A stretch of 64,000 nt of DNA from Arachnia propionica (GCF_003932785.1 NZ_RQYT01000011.1:1-64000); one strand, 5' to 3'. Shown: positions 37,862-46,813, counted from the stretch's first letter. Notes: generated from the letters alone by a model not told the origin. A program made the numbers and translations.

Positions 37862-38757
37862 CCAGATCAACCGCTGGCGCGCTGCGCCGAGCCGAGGAAC
37901 GCCAGGCGCTGGGCTTCATCAGCCCGGCTCTGGTGGGCCTCGGCCTGTTCACCCTCTTCCCCGTCGGGTTGTCCATCGTCATGAGCCTGTTCGACTGGCC
38001 AACATTCGGGACAAGAACCTTCACGGGCCTCGGCAACTACCTCAAGCTGTTCACTGCCAGCCCAGATTTCTGGCCGGCATTGCGCAACACCTTCGTCTAC
38101 GCGATCGCCTACGTTCCCGTCAACATCGCCCTTTCCCTCGGCCTGGCGGTGGCCCTCAGCTCCCGGATCCGGGGACGTGGGGCCCTCAGGGTGCTGTTCT
38201 TCATCCCCGTGGTGACCCCAATGGTGGCGAACATCCTGGTGTGGAAGATGCTGTTGCAGCCCCAGGGTGCCCTCAACGGTGTCAGTCAGGGCTGGTTCGG
38301 TCTCAGCCTGCCGAACTTCCTCGCGGACCCCCACTGGGCGATGACCATGGTGGTGGTGATGTCGGTGTGGCAGGGCATGGGCTACAACATGCTCATCTTC
38401 TCCGCGGTGCTGGAGCAGCTGCCGGAGACCGTCCTCGAGGCCGCTCGGATCGACGGGGCGACGGGGGCCAGACTGTTCTTCCAGGTGACACTGCCCATGA
38501 TCTCCCCGGCACTGTTCTTCGCCACCGTCATGACGATGATCGGCTCGCTCCAGGTCTTCGCCCAACCCCAGTTGTTGACCGGTGGCGGGCCCGGCAATGC
38601 GACCCAACCCATCGTCCAGTTCATCTACAACCAGGGCTTCCGATTCCAGGATCTCGGCCTCGCAGCAGCCGCGGCATGGATCCTGTTCGCGATCATCATC
38701 ATCCTGACCGCCCTGCAGTTCAAGGCGCAGAAGAGGTGGGTGCACTATGAACACTGA
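37858..38757 (+). CDS. ABC sugar transporter permease (MalF type)
   Basis: The 299-residue inner membrane subunit has six transmembrane helices and the EAA loop EAARIDGATGARLFFQVTLPMI (starting about 197), which docks to the ATPase. The start is GTG 37858 in a GTGA overlap with the binding protein gene. The frame stays open upstream opposite the binding protein, but that part is not coding. It overlaps the next permease gene by 11 bases. Confidence 0.92.
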   Translation: MTRSTAGALRRAEERQALGFISPALVGLGLFTLFPVGLSIVMSLFDWPTFGTRTFTGLGNYLKLFTASPDFWPALRNTFVYAIAYVPVNIALSLGLAVALSSRIRGRGALRVLFFIPVVTPMVANILVWKMLLQPQGALNGVSQGWFGLSLPNFLADPHWAMTMVVVMSVWQGMGYNMLIFSAVLEQLPETVLEAARIDGATGARLFFQVTLPMISPALFFATVMTMIGSLQVFAQPQLLTGGGPGNATQPIVQFIYNQGFRFQDLGLAAAAAWILFAIIIILTALQFKAQKRWVHYEH

Positions 38758-39607
38758 CACCCATGGGCAGCGACAGGGCCGTACCACACGGCTCCGTCTG
38801 ATCCTGGCCCACCTGACGATCTACCTGGCGGCCCTGCTGTTCGCCTCCCCCTTGATCTACGCAGTGTTCTCGGCGATGAAACCCAACAACGAGATTTTCG
38901 CCTCCCCACCTCGACTGATCGGCTCCCAACTCAAGTGGACGAACTTTCTCGAGGTCTTCACCTATGGCCCTTTCATCACCTACATCTCGAACTCCCTGTT
39001 CGTGTCCGTGACCGGCACCCTGCTGGTGCTGTTCGTCTCCTCCACAGCTGCTTTCGCCTTCGCCCGGCTGCGGTGGCGCGGGCGGGACGTGGTCTTCGTC
39101 CTCTTCCTGGCCACGCTCATGGTGCCCGCCGAGGTTGTCGTCATCCCGCTCTACACCCTCATGGGCTGGTTCGGCTGGGTCAACTCCTACCAGGCCCTCA
39201 TCATCCCGTTCGCCTTCAGCGCCTTCGGCACCTTCCTGCTGCGGCAGTTCTACCGAGGCATCCCCTACGAACTCGATGAGGCGGCCCGGGTGGACGGCGC
39301 CGGAGCGATCCGTATCTATTGGAGCATCATCCTGCCCCTGTCCCGCTCGGCGCTGGCCGTGCTCGCGGTGTTCACCTTCCTCGGTTTCTGGAACTCCTAC
39401 CTGTGGCCCCTCATCGTCACCGTCGACTACTCGACAATGGGGACCCTGCCCATCGGCCTGGCCTCCTTCTCCACCCAACAGGGCACCCGCTGGGACCTTC
39501 AGATGGCAGCCGCCGTGATCTCGATGCTGCCCACCACCCTGCTGGTCATCGCCCTGCAGAAACACCTGGTGCGGGGCATCGCGATGGCCGGTCTGGGGGG
39601 CCGATGA
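38747..39607 (+). CDS. ABC sugar transporter permease (MalG type)
   Basis: A 286-residue permease with six transmembrane helices and the EAA loop DEAARVDGAGAIRIYWSIILP (about 177-198), typical of CUT1 MalG-like subunits. It pairs with the preceding permease. Its end overlaps the ROK kinase start by 4 bases (ATGA), which ties transport to phosphorylation. Confidence 0.92.
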   Translation: MNTDTHGQRQGRTTRLRLILAHLTIYLAALLFASPLIYAVFSAMKPNNEIFASPPRLIGSQLKWTNFLEVFTYGPFITYISNSLFVSVTGTLLVLFVSSTAAFAFARLRWRGRDVVFVLFLATLMVPAEVVVIPLYTLMGWFGWVNSYQALIIPFAFSAFGTFLLRQFYRGIPYELDEAARVDGAGAIRIYWSIILPLSRSALAVLAVFTFLGFWNSYLWPLIVTVDYSTMGTLPIGLASFSTQQGTRWDLQMAAAVISMLPTTLLVIALQKHLVRGIAMAGLGGR

Positions 39608-40512
39608 TGGTCACCGCCGGCATCGACATCGGTGGTACCAAGACCAGCGCCGTCCTCGCCGACGTCGACGGCAGCGTGTTGGCGACCCGGACCGTGACCT
39701 CGGGTAGCGGCGGAGCGGCCCTCATCGACGGGGCAGCGGATCTGCTGAACCAGCTGGAGCTCTCCTCAGGGCTGCGGGCCGAGGCCGTGGGCGTCGGTGC
39801 CGCCGGGGTGATCGCGCCGGACACCGGTGAGGTACTGGCCGCCTCCGGCATCTTCCCCGACTGGGTGGGACGCCACCCCGGCAACGCGCTGGCGACACGT
39901 CTGGGGCGTCCCGTACACCTGGTCAACGACGTCAACGCCTTCCTGGCTGGCGAGGCGCGGTGGGGAGCCCTGCGTGGGGTCCGAAACGCCCTCGCCCTCA
40001 TGCTCGGCACCGGCGTCGGTGGGGCACTGCTGCTCGACGGTCAGCTGTACCACGGACCCCGTGGCAGCGCCGGGGAGATCGGCCACACCCCGGGCTACTC
40101 CCACCTGGACTGCACCTGCGGCGGCGTGGGCCACCTGGAAACCCTGGCCTCCGGACGCTCGTTGGGACTACGCTACGGCGAACTCACCGGTGTGACGGGG
40201 CTGGGAGGCCGAGAGGTCGCGGAGCGGGCCCGTCGGGGGGACGCAGCTGCAACGAGCGTCTTCGCTCAAGCCGCGAGCGCCCTCGCCCAAGCCATCGTCG
40301 TGGCCACCACGATGCTGGATCTCACCGATGTCGTCGTGGGTGGCGGGGTCAGCGCCGCCTGGGACCTGTTGGAGCCTCCACTCACCGCATCACTGACGTC
40401 GGCGCCCCCGGTCACCGTCCCGCTCCCCCGGCTGCACCGGGCTTCCCTGTCCAGCACGGCACTGGGGGCCGCCGCACTGGCACAACCCATCCGATTCGAA
40501 CCGATCCCATGA
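39604..40512 (+). CDS. ROK-family sugar kinase
   Basis: The 302-residue kinase has the phosphate-binding loop GIDIGGTKTSAV (about 6-17), the catalytic Asp in LVNDVNAFLAGEA (about 103-115) and the GTGVGGAL motif (about 137-144). The zinc-site sequence is CTCGGVGHLETLASG, where the third Cys of the usual CxCGxxGCxE is His. The kinase probably phosphorylates a hexose or N-acetylhexosamine released by the neighbouring enzymes. It has no DNA-binding domain. GlcNAc or ManNAc would fit the loci in this window; a specific name is not justified. Confidence 0.87.
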   Translation: MMVTAGIDIGGTKTSAVLADVDGSVLATRTVTSGSGGAALIDGAADLLNQLELSSGLRAEAVGVGAAGVIAPDTGEVLAASGIFPDWVGRHPGNALATRLGRPVHLVNDVNAFLAGEARWGALRGVRNALALMLGTGVGGALLLDGQLYHGPRGSAGEIGHTPGYSHLDCTCGGVGHLETLASGRSLGLRYGELTGVTGLGGREVAERARRGDAAATSVFAQAASALAQAIVVATTMLDLTDVVVGGGVSAAWDLLEPPLTASLTSAPPVTVPLPRLHRASLSSTALGAAALAQPIRFEPIP

Positions 40513-40519
40513 GGAAGAC

Positions 40520-42046
40520 ATGACTGCTGCTGACATCTGGTGCCCACCCCTGCCGCCCGTCACCGACGGACTTGCCCGGCCCCGCATCGGGATCGCCGGC
40601 ATCTCGATCGAGGCCAGCGTCTTCTCCCCTCATTTGAGTGGCGACGAGGCCTTCACCCTCCGGGAGGGCGAGGAGTTGCTGTCCTACTACCCGTTCCTCG
40701 CACCCGGCCGGGAGCTCCGAGAGGCCGCCGACTGGGTTCCGCTGCACCACGGCCGATCGCTGCCCGGGGGACCCGTTGTGCCCGCCACCTATCAGCGGAT
40801 GAAGCAACGCATCCTCGACCTTGCCGCCTCGCAGGGACCCTTCGACGGATTCCTGCTCGACCTCCACGGCGCCATGACCGTCGTCGGGATGCGCGACGCC
40901 GAGGCCGACCTCACCACGGCCCTGCGCGAGGTGCTCGGCCCCGACTGCCTCATCTCCTGCACCCAGGATCTGCACGGCAACGTCTCCGCCGAACTCGTGG
41001 AGCAGGTCGACCTCATCACCTGCTACCGCATGGCCCCCCACGAGGACTGGCTCAACACGAAGGAACGGGCCACCCACAACCTGCTCCTGAGGCTCCGCTC
41101 CGGTGCGGGTCGGCCATGGAAGGCCTTCATCCCGATCCCCCTGCTGCTCCCCGGGGAGAAGACCAGCACCCGGGTGGAGCCCGCCGCCGGTCACTACCGT
41201 CGGGTCGCGGAGGTCGCGGCCCGCGACGGCGTGCTGGATGCCTCCCTCTGGGTGGGCTACGCCTGGGCCGACGAACCTCGGTGCCACGCCGCCGTCGTCG
41301 TCACCGGCGACGATCCCGACGAGGTCAGCCGTGGGGCCTCGGAGCTGGCGGAGGGCTGGTGGGCAAGCCGCGACGACTTCCAGTTCGTCGGCCCCACGGA
41401 TTCCCTCCAGGGCGCCCTGGACCGGGCACTCGCCGAGGGGGCACCCCGCCCCTATGTCATCTCGGATTCCGGCGACAACCCGACGGCGGGAGGTGCGGGC
41501 GACGTCTCCTGGACGCTCCGGGCGCTGCTCGCCGACCCGAGACTCGTCGACGAGGCCCTCACCGTCATCCACGCCTCAACCTTCGACCCGGCGGCCGTCG
41601 CCCAGTGCTTCAAGGCTGGTCTCGGGTCCCGGGTACGGCTGCGGGTGGGTGGCAACGTCGACCGCACCGCTGCCCCGGCCGAGATCCACGGCGAGGTGGT
41701 TTCCCTCACCGACGGGGATCCCGTCGCGGGCCGACAGGCCGTGGTGAGGCAGGGCGGGGTTCACGTCGTCATCACCGAGAAACGAAAACCCTTCCATCTG
41801 CTGGCCGATTTCCAGCAGCTCGGTCTTGACCCTGTCACCGCCGACCTCGTGGTGGTGAAGATCGGCTACCTCGAGCCCGAGCTGTTCGACCTGGCCGCGG
41901 GCTGGACGATGGCCCTCACCCCGGGCGGCGTGGACCAGGACCTCCTGCGATTGGGCCATCGACATCTGGCGCCGGGAACCTGGCCCTTCGACCGTTCGCA
42001 GCCGAATCCTGACCTGACCCCCATCTTGACCCGCCGGGAGAACTGA
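40520..42046 (+). CDS. M81-family (MlrC-like) metallohydrolase
   Basis: A 508-residue member of the M81 family, named after microcystinase C. The N-terminal domain starts with IGIAGISIEASVFSP (E31 in the place of the family HExxTF-type motif) and has DLHGAMT (about 114-120). The zinc ligands D150 and H152 in CTQDLHGN and H174 in RMAPHEDW are in place. The C-terminal domain has ISDSGDNPTAGGAGD. No signal peptide, so it is cytoplasmic. Known MlrC cleaves an amide bond in linear peptides; most members have unknown substrates. Its position between a sugar kinase and a fucosidase points to an amide-linked glycoconjugate, for example glycosyl-asparagine. Confidence 0.85.
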   Translation: MTAADIWCPPLPPVTDGLARPRIGIAGISIEASVFSPHLSGDEAFTLREGEELLSYYPFLAPGRELREAADWVPLHHGRSLPGGPVVPATYQRMKQRILDLAASQGPFDGFLLDLHGAMTVVGMRDAEADLTTALREVLGPDCLISCTQDLHGNVSAELVEQVDLITCYRMAPHEDWLNTKERATHNLLLRLRSGAGRPWKAFIPIPLLLPGEKTSTRVEPAAGHYRRVAEVAARDGVLDASLWVGYAWADEPRCHAAVVVTGDDPDEVSRGASELAEGWWASRDDFQFVGPTDSLQGALDRALAEGAPRPYVISDSGDNPTAGGAGDVSWTLRALLADPRLVDEALTVIHASTFDPAAVAQCFKAGLGSRVRLRVGGNVDRTAAPAEIHGEVVSLTDGDPVAGRQAVVRQGGVHVVITEKRKPFHLLADFQQLGLDPVTADLVVVKIGYLEPELFDLAAGWTMALTPGGVDQDLLRLGHRHLAPGTWPFDRSQPNPDLTPILTRREN

Positions 42047-42047
42047 C

Positions 42048-43358
42048 ATGCTGTACTTCGACGAACGCACCGGCCCCGACCTCGGGGTCACCTACCCGGA
42101 TGTCACCCCTCCCACCTGGTACCGGGACGCCAAACTCGGTGTCTTCATCCACTGGGGCCTGTTCTCCATCCCGGCCTGGGCGGAGACCCACGACGGGCGG
42201 GTCCCGGTCGAGGACGCCTTCACCCGTCACCGCTACGCCGAGTGGTACGGCAACACCGTGCGCATCCAGGAGTCCTCCGCCCGCGCCCACCACCTGGCGC
42301 GGTTCGGCGAGGGGACGACCTACGAGGACCTGGCTGACCACTGGCAGCTGCCATCGTTCCGCGCCCCCGAACTCATCGCCTCGGTGCTGCGGTCCGGGGC
42401 CCGCTACGTGATACCCGTCACCAAGCACCACGACGGCTTCTGCCTGTGGGACACCAGCACAACGGGGTTCAATGCGGTTCGACGCGGCCCCGGCAGGGAC
42501 CTGATCCAAGAACTCGCCGACGCCACCCGGGCGGCTGGCGCCCGTTTCGGGGTGTACTTCTCCGGGGCGTTGGACTGGCACGTCAGCGATCTGCCGCCGA
42601 TCAGGAGCGAGCGGGACCTGTTCGTCCTGAGACGCAACGACCCGTCCTTCGCGCGGTACGCGGCCGCACAACTCGGCGAGCTGATCGAACGGTTCTCCCC
42701 CGACGTGCTGTGGAACGACATCGAGTGGCCGGACTCCGGCAAGGGCGGCGACGACTTCGGCGTGGCGGCCCTGTGGCGACGGTACCTGACGGCCGTCCCT
42801 CATGGCGTGGTCAACGACCGGTGGGGGGTTCCCGCCCATGGCCACCTGACCCGCGAGTACCTCGATGTGGCGGAGATCCAGGATCAGGTGTGGGAGTCGA
42901 CGCGGGGGCTGGGTCAGTCCTTCGGCTACAACGCCGCGGAGGATGAGTCACACTCCCTCTCGGCCCCGGATCTCATCCGGCACCTCGTCGACGTGGTCGC
43001 CAAGAACGGCAACCTGCTCATCAACGTCGGCCCCCGCGCCGACGGTTCGGTGCCGGACGTGCAGCAGCGTGCCCTCGACGGCCTGGGACAGTGGTTGGTG
43101 GTCAACGGGCAGGCCGTCTTCGGCTCGCGGCCGTGGCTGCGGGCCGGGGAGGGCACGGTGCGCCACACCGTGGTCGATGGTCAGGTGTTCGCCCATGTGC
43201 TCGACCCGCAGCAGGGCAGGCTCCGTCTCCCACCCGAGCTGTGTGGGACGACGAGTGTGAACTGGCTGGGAGGAGATGAGGCTCCGGTCCACGACGGTGA
43301 GGCCGAGATCCCGGAGCCGCTGAGGAACACCGCAGTGGCGGTGGCCAGGATCGGATAA
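42048..43358 (+). CDS. Cytoplasmic alpha-L-fucosidase, glycoside hydrolase family 29
   Basis: The 436-residue GH29 enzyme releases L-fucose with retention. The catalytic nucleophile is D224 in DVLWNDIEWPDSGKGG, equal in position to that of the Thermotoga enzyme. Substrate-binding motifs include GVFIHWGLFSIPAW (about 31-44), TKHHDGFCLWDT (about 125-136) and SFGYN. There is no signal peptide, so it acts on imported substrate, not on polymeric host glycans outside. It starts one base after the M81 stop. A short all-beta C-terminal domain completes it. Linkage preference (for example alpha-1,6 or alpha-1,3/4) cannot be read directly. Confidence 0.92.
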   Translation: MLYFDERTGPDLGVTYPDVTPPTWYRDAKLGVFIHWGLFSIPAWAETHDGRVPVEDAFTRHRYAEWYGNTVRIQESSARAHHLARFGEGTTYEDLADHWQLPSFRAPELIASVLRSGARYVIPVTKHHDGFCLWDTSTTGFNAVRRGPGRDLIQELADATRAAGARFGVYFSGALDWHVSDLPPIRSERDLFVLRRNDPSFARYAAAQLGELIERFSPDVLWNDIEWPDSGKGGDDFGVAALWRRYLTAVPHGVVNDRWGVPAHGHLTREYLDVAEIQDQVWESTRGLGQSFGYNAAEDESHSLSAPDLIRHLVDVVAKNGNLLINVGPRADGSVPDVQQRALDGLGQWLVVNGQAVFGSRPWLRAGEGTVRHTVVDGQVFAHVLDPQQGRLRLPPELCGTTSVNWLGGDEAPVHDGEAEIPEPLRNTAVAVARIG

Positions 43359-43362
43359 CTTC

Positions 43363-43391
43363 CGATATCGTTGGATTATGCAACGATATCG
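43363..43391. promoter_or_regulatory. Operator of the MarR gene, overlapping its -10 box and start codon
   Basis: CGATATCGTTG (43363-43373) and CAACGATATCG (43381-43391) are perfect 11-base arms with a 7-base spacer. The ATG (43378-43380) of the MarR-type gene lies in the spacer. TATCGT (43366-43371) is 6 bases before the ATG and may be the -10 of a leaderless transcript, so a bound dimer would block both polymerase and the gene start. A palindrome of this size directly on a MarR gene is almost certainly autoregulatory. Confidence 0.8.
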
Positions 43392-43959
43392 CGACAACCC
43401 CAGGGGGTCCTCGCTCCTCCTGGAGGCATGGTTCCTCAACCAGGTGGTGTCCCGCTGGATGACCGACCGGCTGGGCGACAGCCCAGTGAGTCCGGATGAG
43501 TTGGGCCTGTGTGCTGCCCTGGTGCTGCACGGCGACGCCGCGACCTCCCAGATCTGCGACCTCACCGGAGCGGCCACCTCCACCATCGCGAGCATGGGCA
43601 ACCGCCTGGCTGGACGCGGGCTGCTGGAACAGATCCCCCACCCGAATGATCGCCGCGTCCGGCTGTGGCGCCTCACCTCGGCCGGAGGTGAGGTGGTTCA
43701 TGAAGCGATGGAGCGGTTCGCTGAGGCCTACCGGAGCTTGCTCGCGGCCACCGCACTGCGGGCCGAGCAGGCCCGGAGCGGACTCAACGACCTCGAGCAG
43801 GCCCTTCGACACGACCTCGACCTGCCACAGCGCCCATTGCTCGGGGACTGCACCACCGAGGATTCGGAACTCACCCCGGCTGAGCAGCAGGAACTGCGTC
43901 AGTTCAGGCAATGGTTGATCCATCGTCGCGGCCGCCACAGCTCCGAGGTGACGCAGTGA
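43378..43959 (+). CDS. MarR-family transcriptional regulator
   Basis: A 193-residue winged-helix regulator. The recognition region is about 45-100: TSQICDLTGAATSTIASMGNRLAGRGLLEQ, then the wing HPNDRRVRLWRLTSAG. The C-terminal 60 residues form the dimer helices and an extra acidic tail. It follows the fucosidase by 19 bases but has its own perfect palindromic operator on the start codon and no Shine-Dalgarno. It overlaps the next membrane protein gene by 4 bases, so it probably controls that protein rather than the sugar operon. Confidence 0.88.
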   Translation: MQRYRDNPRGSSLLLEAWFLNQVVSRWMTDRLGDSPVSPDELGLCAALVLHGDAATSQICDLTGAATSTIASMGNRLAGRGLLEQIPHPNDRRVRLWRLTSAGGEVVHEAMERFAEAYRSLLAATALRAEQARSGLNDLEQALRHDLDLPQRPLLGDCTTEDSELTPAEQQELRQFRQWLIHRRGRHSSEVTQ

Positions 43960-44492
43960 CTCGCCCACCCCGCACCCTGCTCATCGCAGTGACCTCCGCA
44001 TGCGGCCTCGTCGCAGCCGTCATCTTCCTCCATGCTCTTCCCGAGGTCACGGCCACCTGTGGCCTACCACCGCTCGACACCCGCCCGTTCTGGACCCGGA
44101 CGGAGGCAATCGAGCTCGCTCGCGCCTGTGATGGACCAGGCATCGCCGCATACACCAGGCTGGCCCTGTTGGACCTGCTGCACCCCGCACTGGTGGCTGG
44201 CACCCTGGTTCTGTGGGTCAGATGGAGCCGAAGTCCTCGCCCACGGGCAGCCATCGCCGTCCAGACGATCATCGTGCTCGGTGCCGTGGCGGACTATCTC
44301 GAGAACTGGACGGTCTGGACCTTCCTGCGAGGCGGCCCTGATCTCGCCACCTCGATCCCGCTCACCGTCGGGGGTGGCTTCAGTCTCGCCAAGAACGTCC
44401 TGGTCCTGCTCGGAGTCCTGGCGGCTGCCGTCCTGATCCTCGACGCGATGCGACACCGTGCCCTGTCTCGGAGGGCAGCTCGAGAAACGTGA
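43956..44492 (+). CDS. Small multi-pass membrane protein under MarR control
   Basis: The product of about 178 residues has four hydrophobic segments (about 6-26, 66-85, 93-110 and 133-157) and short loops, with a Cys pair in the first outer loop (TCGLP and ARACDG) that could form a disulfide. No known transporter motif is visible. GTG 43956 forms a GTGA overlap with the MarR gene, so expression is coupled. Like many membrane proteins next to MarR genes it might take part in export or sensing of a small molecule, but this is inferred only from context. Confidence 0.7.
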   Translation: MTRPPRTLLIAVTSACGLVAAVIFLHALPEVTATCGLPPLDTRPFWTRTEAIELARACDGPGIAAYTRLALLDLLHPALVAGTLVLWVRWSRSPRPRAAIAVQTIIVLGAVADYLENWTVWTFLRGGPDLATSIPLTVGGGFSLAKNVLVLLGVLAAAVLILDAMRHRALSRRAARET

Positions 44493-44520
44493 CCGGGGCG
44501 CTCCCCGACACCATGACGAT

Positions 44521-44541
44521 CCTCTGTCCGCGCGTCAGAGG
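44521..44541. terminator. Possible weak terminator hairpin after the MarR/membrane pair
   Basis: CCTCTG (44521-44526) and CAGAGG (44536-44541) with a 9-base loop lie 28 bases after the membrane protein stop. A second hairpin, TCGCCG (44584-44589) with CGGCGA (44598-44603), follows in the same 215-base gap. Either may end transcription; neither has a T tract. Confidence 0.35.
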
Positions 44542-44694
44542 TTGCTCGGATGGGGGTCACTGAAGGATGAGGGTGGGCACCAATCGCCGCTTTGCTTCGG
44601 CGAGATCATGGCGATGTCAACGCTGCCACCGAGTCAGGACGGCGATTCGTGACCGTGTTGGTCCTCGTCACGATCCCCCTAGCCGCGCACCCTC

Positions 44695-44700
44695 TAAGCT
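44695..44700 (+). promoter_or_regulatory. Putative -10 box of the DinB-like gene (leaderless)
   Basis: TAAGCT ends 7 bases before the ATG at 44708 and there is no Shine-Dalgarno. The transcript would begin at or near the start codon. The 33 bases from 44678 to 44710 are nearly repeated at 71-103. Confidence 0.5.
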
Positions 44701-44707
44701 GTGCTCC

Positions 44708-45313
44708 ATGAGTCTTGCCGCCCGTCAGCGCGCCGCCCTGTGTGACCTCATGGCCGACCTGGGAGCCACGGCTCCCACCCGCTGCGCGGGCTGGCAGGTC
44801 CAGGACCTCGCCGCGCACCTGTGGATCCGGGAACACCGTCCCGCTGCGCTGCCCGGCATCGGACTCGCCCGCTTCGCCGACCGCACCGAACGCATCCAGC
44901 AGGAGACTCTCCACCTCAAGGGTTTCGAGACCCTCGTGACCGAGCTCCGGCGCCCCGGCTGGGTCATGCGCCCCTTGGATCGACTGGTCAATGCGGTGGA
45001 GTTCTTCATCCATCACGAGGACGTGCTCCGCGCCAACGACCGCAGCCAGAGGCTCACCGATGCGGAGCAGGGCCAGCTGTGGCGGGTTGCCCGGCTGCTC
45101 GCGCGAAAGGTGCAACGGTCCTGGGGCGGGCAGCTGATCCTGCAGCCGACGGACCGCCCCGCGGTGCGGTACGGCCAGGGCCCGCGACCGGTGCGGTTGA
45201 ACGGTCAGCCCTCCGAGCTGCTGTTGTTCCTCAGCGGCCGCGACGCCGATGTCACGGTCGCCGCGGAACCCGACGTGGCACGAGACCTGAAGGTGTCCAT
45301 CGGCGCACTGTGA
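44708..45313 (+). CDS. TIGR03085-like metal-binding protein of the DinB/maleylpyruvate isomerase superfamily
   Basis: The 201-residue protein matches the TIGR03085 family of actinobacteria. The N-terminal four-helix bundle has candidate metal ligands in DLAAHLWIREHRP (His at about 37 and 42) and FFIHHEDVLR (His at about 100-101). This superfamily includes mycothiol-dependent isomerases and transferases. The C-terminal part (about 140-200) is an SCP2-like fold pattern with LSGRDADVTVAAEPD. A thiol-transfer or detoxification role is likely but not proven. It is probably translated from a leaderless mRNA and ends at a strong bidirectional terminator. Confidence 0.8.
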   Translation: MSLAARQRAALCDLMADLGATAPTRCAGWQVQDLAAHLWIREHRPAALPGIGLARFADRTERIQQETLHLKGFETLVTELRRPGWVMRPLDRLVNAVEFFIHHEDVLRANDRSQRLTDAEQGQLWRVARLLARKVQRSWGGQLILQPTDRPAVRYGQGPRPVRLNGQPSELLLFLSGRDADVTVAAEPDVARDLKVSIGAL

Positions 45314-45320
45314 CCCGGAC

Positions 45321-45360
45321 ATGTTGCTCGGCGGGACCTCGGGGTCCCGCCGAGCAACAT
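45321..45360. terminator. Strong bidirectional terminator between convergent genes
   Basis: An 18-base perfect inverted repeat occupies 45321-45338 and 45343-45360 with the 4-base loop TCGG. It sits between the plus-strand DinB-like gene (stop 45313) and the minus-strand catalase gene (stop 45368). Symmetry and position make it a two-way terminator. Confidence 0.85.
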
Positions 45361-45367
45361 GGGAAGA

Positions 45368-46813
45368 TCACATCCGGAACTTGGCCTCGATGGCCGCACC
45401 GACCTCGGCATCAATGTTCTTCCAGTACTGGAAGACCCGGCCGAGCACCGGCTCGTTCACACCCGCCAGCGACCCCACGACGGTCTCGACGAGGCGCTCC
45501 CGCTGGGCGTCGTCGTAGACCTCGCGCACCAGGGTGTGGGCCTGGCCGAAGTCGTCGTCCTCCGCATGGAGGGTGTAGGCGGAGCGCACGAGCGCACCGT
45601 CAGCCTCCCAACCGTTGTCCGCCGGCCCCTGCGTCTCGGCGTAGGGACGGCCGAAGGAGTTCGGCGCGTACACGGGGGAGGCTCCGGTGTGGACGTACTC
45701 CATGTTCGCCTGCGAGGCGTAGTTGTTCACCGGGCACACCGGCTGGTTGACGGGCAGCTGGTGGAAGTTCGCACCGATCCGGGCCCGCTGGGCATCCGGG
45801 TAGGCGAAGACGCGGGCCATGAGCATCTTGTCCGGCGAGATCCCCGTTCCGGGCACCATGTTCGAGGGGCTGAATGCGGCCTGCTCGATCTCGGCGAAGA
45901 AGTTGGTCGGGTTCTCGTTGAGTTCGAGACGGCCGACCTCGATGCGCGGGTAGTCCTTCAGCGACCAGACCTTGGTGAGGTCGAACGGGTTGAAGCGGTA
46001 GTCCTTGGCCTCGGCGTAGGGCATCACCTGGACGTGGAGGGTCCAGCTGGGGAACTCCCCCTTGGCGATGGAGTCGAACAGGTCGCGGCGGTGGAACTCA
46101 GCGTCCACACCCGCCATCTCCGTCGCCTCGGCGCCGGTCATGTTCTCGACACCCTGGTTGCTGAGGAAGTGGTACTTGACCCAGAACTTCTCCCCCTCAG
46201 CGTTGACCCACATGTAGGTGTGGGAGCCGTAGCCGTTCATGTGGCGCCAGGTGCGGGGAAGACCCCGATCACCCATGAGGTAGGACACCTGGTGGGCGCT
46301 CTCGGGGGACAGGGTCCAGAAGTCCCACTGCATCTCGGCGTCACGCAGCCCGGAGGCAGGCATGCGCTTCTGGGAGCGGATGAAGTGCGGGAACTTCATG
46401 GGGTCGCGGAGGAAGAACACCGGGGTGTTGTTGCCGACGATGTCGAGATTGCCCTCGGTGCTGTAGAAGCGCACCGAGAAACCGCGCACGTCGCGCCACG
46501 TGTCCGGGGACCCCTGCTCACCGGCGACGGTGGAGAACCGCAGCAGGGACCGGGTCGTGGCACCCGGCTGGAACACGGCCGCCTTGGTGTAGGCGGAGAC
46601 ATCACCGGTGACGGTGAAGGTTCCGAATGCACCAGCCCCCTTGGCATGGGGGCTGCGCTCCGGGACCCGCTCCCGGTTGAAGTGGGCGAGCTGCTCCACG
46701 AGGTGGACGTCGTGGAGGACGATCGGGCCGTCTGGCCCGACTGTCAGCGAGTGGGAGTCACTCTGGACGGGGGATCCGTTGAGATGGGTGGACGGGGTCT
46801 CGTTGGCGTTCAT
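45368..46813 (-). CDS. katA: Heme catalase (monofunctional, small-subunit clade)
   Basis: A 481-residue catalase that disproportionates hydrogen peroxide. The active-site His is H56 in [13 protein letters not shown], the distal Asn is in VGNNTPVFF (about 129), and the proximal heme Tyr is in [11 protein letters not shown] (about 339). The [21 protein letters not shown] block is typical of clade 3 enzymes, which often bind NADPH. No signal peptide, so it is cytoplasmic. Its ATG overlaps the Fur-family gene stop by 4 bases, so catalase is produced from the regulator's own transcript. Confidence 0.97.
   Translation of the reverse strand: MNANETPSTHLNGSPVQSDSHSLTVGPDGPIVLHDVHLVEQLAHFNRERVPERSPHAKGAGAFGTFTVTGDVSAYTKAAVFQPGATTRSLLRFSTVAGEQGSPDTWRDVRGFSVRFYSTEGNLDIVGNNTPVFFLRDPMKFPHFIRSQKRMPASGLRDAEMQWDFWTLSPESAHQVSYLMGDRGLPRTWRHMNGYGSHTYMWVNAEGEKFWVKYHFLSNQGVENMTGAEATEMAGVDAEFHRRDLFDSIAKGEFPSWTLHVQVMPYAEAKDYRFNPFDLTKVWSLKDYPRIEVGRLELNENPTNFFAEIEQAAFSPSNMVPGTGISPDKMLMARVFAYPDAQRARIGANFHQLPVNQPVCPVNNYASQANMEYVHTGASPVYAPNSFGRPYAETQGPADNGWEADGALVRSAYTLHAEDDDFGQAHTLVREVYDDAQRERLVETVVGSLAGVNEPVLGRVFQYWKNIDAEVGAAIEAKFRM

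Noticed and set aside
40520-42046. Microcystin degradation by the M81 protein
   Set aside because: The family name comes from MlrC, but there is no mlrA, mlrB or mlrD here and the neighbours are sugar genes. A toxin-degrading role is not supported.
44493-44707. tRNA or small RNA gene in the largest intergenic gaps
   Set aside because: I looked in 44493-44707, 36360-36589, 27193-27344 and 51397-51544 for a T-arm and acceptor pairing and found only short hairpins and promoter-like boxes.
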